From Rhodanobacter ginsengisoli (lineage in GTDB: Bacteria > Pseudomonadota > Gammaproteobacteria > Xanthomonadales > Rhodanobacteraceae): a DNA stretch of 64,000 nucleotides. The stretch is taken from positions 496,001-560,000 of the forward strand of contig NZ_JBHSNF010000003.1 of the NCBI RefSeq assembly GCF_042657065.1, read 5' to 3'. Positions 15,257-24,190 of the stretch are shown in pieces. The position numbers and the translations under genes are program-made. The stretch's first letter is position 1. Each line of letters opens with the position of its first letter. The notes below the pieces were generated by a model. It had not been told where the DNA came from, made no database searches, and was given only the letters and a program-made list of their open reading frames with translations.

Positions 15257-16531
15257 ATGATGATTCGTGACACATCCGGATCCGACCGACTGGTCGAGGT
15301 CAAACCCAATCGCAAGCGCCAGCTGATCCTGGTGGGAGCCGGCGTAGCCGTGCTGGTGCTGCTGGCGTGGCTGGCGCCGGGGATTGGCCGACTGTTTTCC
15401 GCTTCCGGGTCGGTGAGCAGTTCACGCTTGTCGTTCGCCACGGTCGAGCGCGGGCTGTTCGTGCGCGACATCGCGGCCGAGGGCAAGGTCGTCGCGGCGG
15501 TCAGTCCTACCCTGTATGCCACCTCCGGCGGCGCCGTGACCTTGAAGGTGCGCGCCGGCGATACGGTGAAGAAAGGCCAGGTGCTGGCCACCATCGTGAG
15601 TCCGGAGCTGACCAACAAGCTGGCCCAGGAAGAAAGCAACGCCGACGCGATGCAGGTCAATTACCTGCGCGCCCAGATCGATGCACGCAAGCAGCGCTCG
15701 GCGCTGCAGAAAGCCTTCGACAACGCGCGGATCGACCAGCAGACCGCCCAGCGTGACCTGGATCGTTACAAGAAGGCGTTCAGTCAGGGCGCCGTGCCCA
15801 GCATGGACGTGGATCGCGCCAAGGACACGCTGGACAAGGCCAACATCGCCGCCGTGCACGCCCGCTCCGACCTGGGCATGGACAACGCCAGCCTCAACTT
15901 CGACATCCAGTCGAAGAAGCTGGCCCACGATCGCCAGCTGCTGCTGGTGCAGGATCTCAAGCGTCAGGTCGACGATCTCGACGTGAAGTCGCCGGTCGAT
16001 GGCCAGGTCGGCCAGTTGTTCATCGCCGAAAAGGCCACCGTGGCCAAGGATGCCCAGTTGCTGAGCGTGATCGACCTGTCCGCCTTGCAGGTCGAGATGC
16101 AGGTGCCGGAAAGCTTCGCCCGCGATCTGGGCATCGGCATGTCCGGCGAGATCAGCGGCAACGGCCATACCTGGAAGGGCATCGTCAGCGCGATCTCGCC
16201 CGAGGTCGTCAACGGCCAGGTCGCCGCGCGGCTGCGCTTCGATGGCGAGACGCCGAAGCAGCTGCGGCAGAACCAGCGCCTGTCCGTGCGCGTGCTGCTG
16301 GACAAGCGCGACAACGTGCTGACCGTGCAGCGCGGCTCGTTCGTCGACGAATCCGGCGGCAGCTACGCCTACGTGGTGCGTGACGGCATCGCCACCAAGA
16401 CACCGATCCGCGTCGGCGCCTCGAGCATCGACAAGGTGGAGATCCTCGATGGCCTCAAGCAAGGCGACCGCATCGTGATTTCCGGTACCGACAACTTCAA
16501 GGGCGCCGACCGCGTCGCGATCAGCAACTGA
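15257..16531 (+). CDS. HlyD/MacA-type periplasmic adaptor (membrane fusion protein)
   Basis: A 424-residue membrane fusion protein. One N-terminal membrane helix (about residues 19-40, LILVGAGVAVLVLLAWLAP) anchors it. A lipoyl half-motif AVSPTLYATSGGAVTLKVRAGDTVKKGQVLATI follows, then a long helical hairpin (about residues 115-240, rich in Gln/Lys/Asp). The second lipoyl half is VDGQVGQLFIAEKATVAKDAQLLSVIDL, with beta-barrel and membrane-proximal domains behind. Adaptors of this kind link a MacB-type inner-membrane transporter to a TolC-type outer-membrane channel. AGGGG precedes the ATG at 15257 (a second ATG follows at once). First gene behind the sigma-54 promoter. Confidence 0.9.
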   Translation: MMIRDTSGSDRLVEVKPNRKRQLILVGAGVAVLVLLAWLAPGIGRLFSASGSVSSSRLSFATVERGLFVRDIAAEGKVVAAVSPTLYATSGGAVTLKVRAGDTVKKGQVLATIVSPELTNKLAQEESNADAMQVNYLRAQIDARKQRSALQKAFDNARIDQQTAQRDLDRYKKAFSQGAVPSMDVDRAKDTLDKANIAAVHARSDLGMDNASLNFDIQSKKLAHDRQLLLVQDLKRQVDDLDVKSPVDGQVGQLFIAEKATVAKDAQLLSVIDLSALQVEMQVPESFARDLGIGMSGEISGNGHTWKGIVSAISPEVVNGQVAARLRFDGETPKQLRQNQRLSVRVLLDKRDNVLTVQRGSFVDESGGSYAYVVRDGIATKTPIRVGASSIDKVEILDGLKQGDRIVISGTDNFKGADRVAISN

Positions 16532-16598
16532 CGATGATTTTCCCTTCTCCTTGCGAGGCGAAGGGTCCACAGACTCCACCACCGAAGGAACCCGAGCC

Positions 16599-17318
16599 AT
16601 GCTGAAGATGAGCCACCTGTCCAAGGTCTACCGCACCGAAGTAGTGGAGACCTACGCACTGCGCGATTTCAACATCGACGTGAAAGAGGGCGAGTTCGTC
16701 GCCGTCACCGGTCCGTCCGGTTCCGGCAAGACCACCTTCCTGACCATCGCCGGCCTGCTGGAAACGTTCAGTGGCGGCGAGTACCACCTCGACGGCGTCG
16801 AAGTCAGCAACCTCAACGACAACGCCCGCTCGAAGATCCGCAACGAGAAGATCGGCTTCATTTTCCAGGCGTTCAACCTGATTCCCGACCTCAACGTGTT
16901 CGACAACATCGAGGTGCCGTTGCGCTATCGCGGCATGAAGTCGGCCGAACGCAAGCAGCGCATCATGGAGTCGCTGGAACGCGTCGGCCTCGCCTCGCGC
17001 GCCAAGCACTACCCGGCCGAACTCTCCGGCGGTCAGCAGCAGCGCGTGGCGATCGCCCGTGCGCTGGCCGGCAGCCCGCGCCTGCTGCTGGCGGATGAGC
17101 CGACCGGCAACCTGGACACCCAGATGGCCCGCGGGGTGCTCGAACTGCTGGAAGAAATCCATCGTGACGGCGCCACCATCGTGATGGTCACGCATGACCC
17201 GGAGCTGGCCGCGCGTGCCCAGCGGAACGTGCACATCATCGACGGCCAGGTGGTCGATCTGGCGGAGGAGCCGCGCTTCCACGCCCATGCCGCCGAAGCC
17301 ACCCACGGCCACAGCTGA
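16599..17318 (+). CDS. MacB/LolD-type ABC transporter ATPase
   Basis: A 239-residue free-standing ATPase subunit of the MacB/LolD/FtsE group. Walker A GPSGSGKT is at residues 38-45, the Q-loop in IGFIFQAFNLIPDLNVFDNI, the signature LSGGQQQRVAIARALA from 142, and Walker B LLLADEPTGNLD with D166-E167; the H-loop is in VMVTHDPELA. All catalytic elements are intact. It is the only ATPase gene in a cluster of ten permease genes, so it presumably powers every permease pair. GAAGGAA precedes the ATG at 16599. Confidence 0.93.
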   Translation: MLKMSHLSKVYRTEVVETYALRDFNIDVKEGEFVAVTGPSGSGKTTFLTIAGLLETFSGGEYHLDGVEVSNLNDNARSKIRNEKIGFIFQAFNLIPDLNVFDNIEVPLRYRGMKSAERKQRIMESLERVGLASRAKHYPAELSGGQQQRVAIARALAGSPRLLLADEPTGNLDTQMARGVLELLEEIHRDGATIVMVTHDPELAARAQRNVHIIDGQVVDLAEEPRFHAHAAEATHGHS

Positions 17319-17431
17319 GTCCAGGCGGGGGTGAGGAAGATCGCGCGCGCTCTGGCGTACTCGGGGCGGGAGCCCGGCTGCCGAAGCGCTTCGCGACGAT
17401 GCAATGCCTTATGTGATCAGAGGTTCGACGG

Positions 17432-18742
17432 ATGTTCGGTTATTACCTTCAACTCGGCCTGCGCAGCCTGCGCCGCAATCCCGCACTCACCACGCTGATG
17501 GTGATGGCGATCGGCTTCGGCGTGGCCGCGTCGATGATCACGTATTCCGTGTTCCGCGCGGTATCGGGCAATCCGATCCCCGATAAATCCGCGCAGCTGT
17601 TCATCCCGCAGGTCGACAGCTGGGGTCCCCAACAGAACGAAAAGGGCGAGCCGCCGGAAGCGCTGGATTACGTGGATGCGGCGGCACTGATGCGTGCGCA
17701 CGAAGCGAAGCGCCAGACCCTGCTGTACCTGGTTCAAGTGTCGGTGATGCCGGATGGTGGCCGTGATCTTCCCCTTGCCGCAACCGGTTACGCGGTCGGG
17801 AGCGACTTCTTCCCGATGTTCGAGGTGCCGTTCCAGTACGGCAACGGCTGGAGCCCGCAGGACGACCAGGCACGCGGTGCCGAAGTGGTGATCAGTAGCC
17901 AGCTCAACCAGAAGCTGTTCGGCGGCGTCGACAGCGTGGGCCGCACGGTCAACCTCAGCGGCCACGACTATCGTGTGGTGGGCGTGACTCGTCACTGGAA
18001 CCCCTCGCCGCGCTTCTTCGACCTGTTCAGTACCAGTGGCTTCAAGGAAGCCTCGGACTTCTACATGCCGTTCACCCGCGCGCTGGACCTGAAGATGCGC
18101 CCGGGCGGCCGCAACAGCTGCCGCGGCAAGCTCACCTTCACGACCTGGGAAGATTACCTGCAGAGCAATTGCGTGTGGATCACCCCGTGGGTGGAACTGG
18201 ACAGCGCCGCCGCCGTCGCGCGCTACCAGCGCTTTCTCCAAAGCTATTCCGCCGATCAGCAACGGGCTGGCCGTTTCGCGTGGGCTCCGAACGTGCGCCT
18301 GCGCAACGTGATGCAGTGGCTCGACCACGAGCATGTCGTGCCGCCGGAAAGCCGCATTTCCCTGCTGGTGTCGCTGGGCTTCTTCCTGATCTGCCTGATC
18401 AACACTGTCGGTCTGCTGTTGGCAAAGTTCCTGCGCCGCGCCGGCGAAATCGGCGTGCGTCGCGCACTCGGCGCGTCGCGTCGGGAGATCTACACGCAAT
18501 ACCTGATCGAGGCGGGCGCGGTGGGTCTGGCTGGCGGAGTGCTGGGCCTGCTGCTTACCGCCATGGGTGTGTCCGGCGTGGGCGTGCTGTTCCCGCCGCA
18601 GATCGCGAAGCTGGCGCAACTCGATTTCAAGCTGGTGGGGCTGACCCTGCTGGTGGCGATCGTCGCGACCGTACTCGCGGCATTCTATCCGGCCTGGCGC
18701 GCGGCACGCGTGCAGCCGGCCTGGCAACTGAAGTCCAACTGA
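17432..18742 (+). CDS. MacB/FtsX-like permease A1 (array pair 1)
   Basis: A 436-residue permease with the MacB layout: one N-terminal membrane helix (about residues 18-42, LTTLMVMAIGFGVAASMITYSV), a periplasmic domain of about 270 residues, and three C-terminal helices (about 310-430). It carries the FtsX coupling segment AGEIGVRRALGASRREI. The periplasmic domain contains Cys230 and Cys247, with 16 residues between them and CVW at the second; all five A-type proteins of the array have this pair. No ATPase domain is fused. It starts 113 bases after the ATPase gene and ends 5 bases before its B partner. Confidence 0.9.
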   Translation: MFGYYLQLGLRSLRRNPALTTLMVMAIGFGVAASMITYSVFRAVSGNPIPDKSAQLFIPQVDSWGPQQNEKGEPPEALDYVDAAALMRAHEAKRQTLLYLVQVSVMPDGGRDLPLAATGYAVGSDFFPMFEVPFQYGNGWSPQDDQARGAEVVISSQLNQKLFGGVDSVGRTVNLSGHDYRVVGVTRHWNPSPRFFDLFSTSGFKEASDFYMPFTRALDLKMRPGGRNSCRGKLTFTTWEDYLQSNCVWITPWVELDSAAAVARYQRFLQSYSADQQRAGRFAWAPNVRLRNVMQWLDHEHVVPPESRISLLVSLGFFLICLINTVGLLLAKFLRRAGEIGVRRALGASRREIYTQYLIEAGAVGLAGGVLGLLLTAMGVSGVGVLFPPQIAKLAQLDFKLVGLTLLVAIVATVLAAFYPAWRAARVQPAWQLKSN

Positions 18743-18747
18743 CGGTG

Positions 18748-19992
18748 ATGACGATGAACCTTCAGATCAAACCGATCCTCATCGCGTTGCGCCGTCACAA
18801 GGCTGGTACCGTGCTGATCGCGCTGCAAATCGCGCTGACCCTGGCGATCGTCTGCAATGCGCTGTTCATCATCCACGAGCGACTGACCAATCTGTCCGCG
18901 CGCAGTGGCGTCGATGAGGCTGACGTGTTCGTGATCCAGAATCAGTGGGCCGCCGACTGGTCGACGCAGCAGGTCGATGCACAGGTGCGGGCCGACCTGG
19001 TTGCGCTGCGAAATCTGCCCGGCGTGCGCGACGCGGCTCCCTCCACCGGCTATCCGCTGCAGGGCGGGGGTTGGGACAACTTCATCACGATGACGCCCGA
19101 CCAGGTCAAGCCGACCACCGATTCAGCGGTGTACATAGGCGATGAGCATCTGCTCGACACGCTCGGATTGCGGTTGGTCGCGGGACGCAACTTCCATCCC
19201 GGCGAAGTCCTTGTGATGGGTACCCAGGAGGTGGTCATTCCGCCGCAGGTGATCGTTAGCCAGGCGCTGGCCGACCGACTGTTTCCGGATGGCTCGGCGC
19301 TGGGCAAGAGCTTCTATGCGATGAGCGCGACGCCCAGCACGATCATCGGCATCGTCGAGCGCTTGCACCGGCAGGGAGTGTCTTCGTGGAACAAGGCTTA
19401 TGCCGGGCAGTCGCTGATCTGGCCGGCGCGGCCGGATGATGCGCGCGGCATCTATTACATCGTGCGTGCCAAGCCGGGTCAGCTCGCCGCGGCGATGCGC
19501 GAGGCGCCCAAAGCGTTGTTCGCACAGAGTCGCATGCGCATCATCGATCCGAAGGATGGTGTACTCGACTACGCGCAGATTCGTCACCGGGTCTTCGAAA
19601 GCGACCGCGGCATGGCGATCCTGATGGGCATCATCAGCGTGGTGTTGCTGGCGATCACCGCGGCGGGCATCGTCGGACTCACCAGTTTCTGGGTCGGTCA
19701 GCGGCGCAAGCAGATCGGCGTGCGGCGTGCACTGGGTGCCACGCGCAACAACATCCTGCACTACTTCCTCACCGAGAACCTGCTGATCGGTCTCGGCGGC
19801 GTGATGGTGGGCGCGGTGCTGGCGCTCGGCATCAACCTGTGGATGGTGACGCGCTTCGAGATGGATCGGATGTCTCTGGCTTATGTAGGCATCGGCATCC
19901 TCGCCTTGCTGCTGCTTGGGCAGGGTGCGGTGTTCGCGCCGGCGCTGCGTGCCTCTCGCGTATCGCCGGTGGAGGCGACGCGGAGCGTGTGA
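18748..19992 (+). CDS. MacB/FtsX-like permease B1 (array pair 1)
   Basis: A 414-residue permease of the second (B) subtype. It opens with LQIKPILIALRRHKAGTVLIALQ and a helix LTLAIVCNALFI, has a shorter periplasmic domain without the cysteine pair of A-types, then three C-terminal helices with the coupling segment SFWVGQRRKQIGVRRALGATRNNILHYFLTENLLIG and the ending RASRVSPVEATRSV. It starts five bases after A1, so A1 and B1 are translated as a unit and probably form a heterodimer. An ATG six bases further in is an alternative start. Confidence 0.88.
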   Translation: MTMNLQIKPILIALRRHKAGTVLIALQIALTLAIVCNALFIIHERLTNLSARSGVDEADVFVIQNQWAADWSTQQVDAQVRADLVALRNLPGVRDAAPSTGYPLQGGGWDNFITMTPDQVKPTTDSAVYIGDEHLLDTLGLRLVAGRNFHPGEVLVMGTQEVVIPPQVIVSQALADRLFPDGSALGKSFYAMSATPSTIIGIVERLHRQGVSSWNKAYAGQSLIWPARPDDARGIYYIVRAKPGQLAAAMREAPKALFAQSRMRIIDPKDGVLDYAQIRHRVFESDRGMAILMGIISVVLLAITAAGIVGLTSFWVGQRRKQIGVRRALGATRNNILHYFLTENLLIGLGGVMVGAVLALGINLWMVTRFEMDRMSLAYVGIGILALLLLGQGAVFAPALRASRVSPVEATRSV

Positions 19993-20043
19993 GTTTTTAC
20001 TTCCCCCTGCTGGCAGGGTGGACATGAACAACGGAGAGACGGG

Positions 20044-21360
20044 ATGTTTGCCTACTACCTTGAACTGGCCCTGCGCAGCCTCAAACGCAGCCCTGGCCTC
20101 ACCGCGCTGATGGTGCTAGCGATCGGCTTCGGCGTGGCTGCGTCGATGACCACCTGGTCGGTATTCCGCGCCGTGTCGGGCGACCCGATTCCATGGAAGT
20201 CGTCGAAGCTGTTCGTGCCGCAGATCGACATGTGGGGGCCGAACGGGCGCGGCGAGGACGGCGAGCCGCCGAATGCCATGGACTACACCGACGCGGTCGC
20301 CCTGATGCGCGATCACCGCGCAAAGCTGCAATCGGCGATGTACCAGGTCTCGCCGTCGATCGTGCCGGCCGACGCCGGCAAGCACCCGATCAACGTCAGC
20401 GGGCATGCGGTGTACAGCGAGTTCTTCCCGATGTTCGAGGTGCCGTTTCTCTACGGCAATGGCTGGACTGCCAGCGACGATGCGAATCGCGCCGCGGTGG
20501 TGGTGATCAGCAGCAAGCTCAACCAGAAGCTGTTCGGCGGCGCCGACAGCGTGGGCAAGACCGTCAACGTCGAGGGCAAGGATTACCGCGTGGTTGGCGT
20601 GATGAACGACTGGAATCCGCAGCCGCGTTTCTTCGACGTGGTCAACAGCGGCGGCTTCTCCACCGGCGTCGAGGATGTGTTCCTGCCGTTCACACGCGCC
20701 ATCGCGGTCGACATGAACAACGACGGCAACACCAACTGCAATGCGGTGCCGGCCGAGTCGGGCTTTGTCGGCCTGCAGAAATCCAACTGCGTGTGGATCG
20801 CCTTCATGGCCGAGCTGGACGATGCCGCGGCGGTGACCGCCTACCGGCAATACCTCGACGGCTATGCGCGCGAACAGCGGGAGTCGGGCCGTTTCAGCTG
20901 GCCGACCAACAATCGCCTGCGTGACGTGCCGGCGTGGCTGGACAACCAGCATGTGGTGCCCAGCGACACCAAGGTGTCGCTGCTGGTGGCGCTGGGCCTG
21001 CTGCTGGCCTGCCTGGTCAATACCGCCGGCCTGTTGCTGGCGAAGTTCCTGCGCCGCAGCGGCGAGATCGGCGTGCGACGCGCGCTCGGTGCGCCACGGG
21101 CGGCAATCTACGCGCAGTTCCTGATCGAGGCCGGCATGATCGGATTGACCGGCGGCGTGCTGGGCCTGCTGCTCACCGGCGTCGGCGTGGCCAGCGTCAG
21201 CTGGGTGCTGCCCAGGGACATCGCCTCGCTGGCGCGGGTCGACCTGCCGCTGCTGATGTTGACCCTGCTGGTGTCGGTGGTCGCCACCACCCTGGCCGGC
21301 CTCTATCCCACCTTCCGCGCCTCACGGGTCCAACCCGCGTGGCAGCTGAAAAGTAATTAG
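20044..21360 (+). CDS. MacB/FtsX-like permease A2 (array pair 2)
   Basis: A 438-residue A-subtype permease, closely similar to A1 and A3 over its whole length. N-terminal MFAYYLELALRSLKRSPGLTALMVLAIGFG helix, periplasmic domain with WKSSKLFVPQIDMWGP, the conserved pair Cys-x16-Cys-Val-Trp, and the C-terminal FtsX region with SGEIGVRRALGAPRAAIYAQFLIEAGMIGL. Here SR of the coupling helix is PR. GGAGAGACGGG precedes the ATG. It is 51 bases after B1 and, unusually for the array, 88 bases before its B partner. Confidence 0.9.
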   Translation: MFAYYLELALRSLKRSPGLTALMVLAIGFGVAASMTTWSVFRAVSGDPIPWKSSKLFVPQIDMWGPNGRGEDGEPPNAMDYTDAVALMRDHRAKLQSAMYQVSPSIVPADAGKHPINVSGHAVYSEFFPMFEVPFLYGNGWTASDDANRAAVVVISSKLNQKLFGGADSVGKTVNVEGKDYRVVGVMNDWNPQPRFFDVVNSGGFSTGVEDVFLPFTRAIAVDMNNDGNTNCNAVPAESGFVGLQKSNCVWIAFMAELDDAAAVTAYRQYLDGYAREQRESGRFSWPTNNRLRDVPAWLDNQHVVPSDTKVSLLVALGLLLACLVNTAGLLLAKFLRRSGEIGVRRALGAPRAAIYAQFLIEAGMIGLTGGVLGLLLTGVGVASVSWVLPRDIASLARVDLPLLMLTLLVSVVATTLAGLYPTFRASRVQPAWQLKSN

Positions 21361-21448
21361 CGCGCCGTCCCTGCGCACAAAGGCAGCCATCCATGGCTGC
21401 ACTCCTCAACAAGAGCCCGTTCCCAGTCAGTGCGAAAGGAAAACCCTC

Positions 21449-22702
21449 ATGACCTTGCATCCGATTCTCGCGGCACTGCGCAAACACAAGGCCGGCGTGG
21501 TGCTGATCTCGCTGCAGATCGCGCTGACCCTGGCAATCGTCTGCAACGCGGTGTTCATCATCGGCCAGCGCATCGAACGGGTGAACCGCCCGACCGGGCT
21601 GGATGAAAGCGACCTGTTGCTGGTATCCCAGCAGTGGGTCGGCGCGCCCAGCGGCGACGACCCCGCCAGCGTGGAGAAGCTCGACGCCATGCAGCGCGAG
21701 GACCTGGCCGCCTTGCGCAACCTGCCCGACGTCGCCTCGGTGGTGCCGATCAACTCGATCCCGCTGCTCAACTCGTCCTGGACCGGTTCGCTCTCGCTCA
21801 AGCCGAACGATCAACTGGCCAAGGGCAACCCGCGCACGGCTTACTACTTCAGCGACGACCAGGTGTTCAAGACGCTGGGCCTGCGCCTGGTCGCCGGGCG
21901 CAAGTTCACCGCCGCCGACGTGCAGCACCAGGGCTTTCGCGATCAGCGCGATCGCCCGGTGGTGATCATCACCCAGGCACTGGCCGACAAGCTGTACCCG
22001 GGGCAGAGCGCCGTCGGCAAGGTCGTCTACACCGATGGCAGCGGCTCGCCGAGCACGGTCATCGGTGTGGTGGCGCGCCTGCAGATTCCCAGCGCGCGCG
22101 GCTTTGGCAGCGACTTCGTGTGGAACTCGACCCTGGTGCCGACGCGGCTGGATGGCTACTTCGCCCGCTACGCGATCCGCGCCAGGCCGGGGCGACGCGA
22201 CGCCGTGATGAAAGCGGTGGCGCCCACCTTGTATGCGGTCAATCCGATGCGCGTGCTCGACGACGACAGCGTCAAGTCATTCGCGGACATCCGCGCCCGC
22301 GCTTACCGCGCCGACATCGGCATGGCGATCCTGATGGGCGTGGTCTGCCTGATCCTGCTCTGCGTCACCGCCGCCGGCATCGTCGGCCTGACCAGTTTCT
22401 GGGTCGGCCAGCGCCATCGGCAGATCGGTGTGCGGCGTGCGCTGGGTGCCCGCAAGATCGACATCCTGCACTACTTCCAGATCGAGAACCTGCTGATCGC
22501 GGGCATCGGCGTGGTGGTCGGGATATTGCTCGCGGTGGGACTCAACCTGTGGCTGATGACCCACTACGAGATGACCCGAATTCCAGTGGCGTACGTGGTC
22601 ACCGGCGTGCTGGCGATGCTGGCGATCGGCCAGGCCGCGGTGTTCGTGCCGGCACGGCGTGCTTCCAATGTGCCGCCGGTGGTAGCTACGAGGGCGGCGT
22701 GA
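21449..22702 (+). CDS. MacB/FtsX-like permease B2 (array pair 2)
   Basis: A 417-residue B-subtype permease: MTLHPILAALRKHKAGVVLISLQIALTLAIVCNAVF at the N-terminus, a periplasmic domain with GLRLVAGRKF and VVIITQALADKLYPGQSAVGKVVY, which are MacB periplasmic-core motifs, and the C-terminal SFWVGQRHRQIGVRRALGARKIDILHYFQIENLLIAG. It ends PPVVATRAA, the typical FtsX-type tail. AAAGGAAAA precedes the ATG. It is 140 bases upstream of A3, with no clear promoter in that gap. Confidence 0.88.
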   Translation: MTLHPILAALRKHKAGVVLISLQIALTLAIVCNAVFIIGQRIERVNRPTGLDESDLLLVSQQWVGAPSGDDPASVEKLDAMQREDLAALRNLPDVASVVPINSIPLLNSSWTGSLSLKPNDQLAKGNPRTAYYFSDDQVFKTLGLRLVAGRKFTAADVQHQGFRDQRDRPVVIITQALADKLYPGQSAVGKVVYTDGSGSPSTVIGVVARLQIPSARGFGSDFVWNSTLVPTRLDGYFARYAIRARPGRRDAVMKAVAPTLYAVNPMRVLDDDSVKSFADIRARAYRADIGMAILMGVVCLILLCVTAAGIVGLTSFWVGQRHRQIGVRRALGARKIDILHYFQIENLLIAGIGVVVGILLAVGLNLWLMTHYEMTRIPVAYVVTGVLAMLAIGQAAVFVPARRASNVPPVVATRAA

Positions 22703-22842
22703 TGAAAAGCCGGGGGGAGAGGGGACTCGTGACTGGAAAGGGTGCCCACCCCGTTTCCATGAGTGGTCGCGAGATGGCGCTCGCCGGTACCTGGGTGTCC
22801 CTGTCCTCCGTTGTCCGTTGCTTGCCGGCGAGGATCTGAACA

Positions 22843-24180
22843 GTGTTCGGCTATTACCTCTATCTGGCCTGGCGCAGTCTGAGGCGCAGCCAGGGGCTCA
22901 CCGCCCTGATGATGCTGGCGATCGGCTTTGGCGTGGCGGCTTCGATGACCACGTATGCCGTGTTCCGTGGGGTGTCCGTTGACCCGATTCCATGGAAGTC
23001 GTCGCAGCTGTTTGTGCCGCAGATCGACATGTGGGGGCCGGCACAATTTTCCGGTTTGGATCCGCGCAGCGGCGCCCATGAGCCGCCGGATGCACTGGAC
23101 TACGCCGATGCGATGGCGCTGATGCGCGACCATCGCGCCAAGTGGCAGTCCGCGATCTACGCGGTCGCACCGACGGTGTTGCCCGCCGGAGCAGGACGCA
23201 GTCCGATCCCGGTGTTCGGGTTCGGCGTCTGCAGCGACTTCTTTCCCATGTTGGATGTGCCGTTCCAATACGGCAGCGGTTGGGATGCCCGCAGCGATCC
23301 GCAGGGTGCGCCGGTCATCGTGATCAGCGATGCACTCAACCGGGAGGTATTCGGCGGCGACAACAGCGTCGGTCGCGGCATCGATCTGGATGGCAAGGAC
23401 TACCGCGTGATCGGCGTGATGAAGCCGTGGAATCCCCAGCCGATGTTCTTCGACGTGGTGGACACCGGCGGCTTCGGCGGTGACGGTCCGCAGGTGTTCG
23501 TGCCGCTGCAACGCGCCCTCGCCAGCGGCATGGCGAATGCCGGCGCGGTGAATTGCCCGAAGGGCGTGCAACCCGGCGCGGGTGCGGACGGCCTGCAGGA
23601 GTCCAACTGCGCATGGCTGGCGTACATGATCGAACTGGACGACGCGGCAGCGGTGCAGAAATACCGGCAGTACCTGGACAACTATGCACGCGAGCAGCAG
23701 AAGATCGGCCGCTTTGCCTGGCCGCCCAACAATCGCCTGCGCGACATGCGCGCGTTTCTCGATGCCGAGCACGTAGTACCCGACGATACCCATGTGTCCC
23801 TGTTGGTTGCGCTGGGCCTGTTGCTGGTGTGCCTGATCAACACGGTGGGTTTGCTGTTGGCCAAGTTCCTTCGCCGCAGCGGCGAGATCGGCGTACGTCG
23901 TGCACTGGGCGCATCGCGCCGCGCGATCCATGCGCAGTTTCTCACCGAGGCTGCGGTCGTCGGCGTCGGTGGCGGAGTGCTGGGGCTGTTGCTGACCGCC
24001 GTCGGCGTAGCCGGTGTCAATCAAGTGTTGCCGCCGCGGCTGGCCGAGCTGGCGCGCATCGATCCGGCCCTGCTCGTACTCGCCGTGGCGGTGGCGGTCG
24101 CCGCCAGCTTGCTGGCCGGCGTGTATCCCACGTTTCGTGCGGCGCGCGTACAGCCTGCATGGCAATTGAAGACGAATTGA
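22843..24180 (+). CDS. MacB/FtsX-like permease A3 (array pair 3)
   Basis: A 445-residue A-subtype permease that starts with GTG; the start is fixed by alignment of FGYYLYLAWRSLRRSQGL with the other A proteins and a GAGGAT site upstream. The periplasmic domain has an eight-residue insertion relative to A2 near DMWGPAQFSGLDPRSGAHEPP. It carries the cysteine pair with 17 residues between (CPKG...CAW). The C-terminal helices include SGEIGVRRALGASRRAIHAQFLTEAAVVGV. It ends 10 bases before B3. Confidence 0.9.
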   Translation: MFGYYLYLAWRSLRRSQGLTALMMLAIGFGVAASMTTYAVFRGVSVDPIPWKSSQLFVPQIDMWGPAQFSGLDPRSGAHEPPDALDYADAMALMRDHRAKWQSAIYAVAPTVLPAGAGRSPIPVFGFGVCSDFFPMLDVPFQYGSGWDARSDPQGAPVIVISDALNREVFGGDNSVGRGIDLDGKDYRVIGVMKPWNPQPMFFDVVDTGGFGGDGPQVFVPLQRALASGMANAGAVNCPKGVQPGAGADGLQESNCAWLAYMIELDDAAAVQKYRQYLDNYAREQQKIGRFAWPPNNRLRDMRAFLDAEHVVPDDTHVSLLVALGLLLVCLINTVGLLLAKFLRRSGEIGVRRALGASRRAIHAQFLTEAAVVGVGGGVLGLLLTAVGVAGVNQVLPPRLAELARIDPALLVLAVAVAVAASLLAGVYPTFRAARVQPAWQLKTN

Positions 24181-24190
24181 GAATGCATCG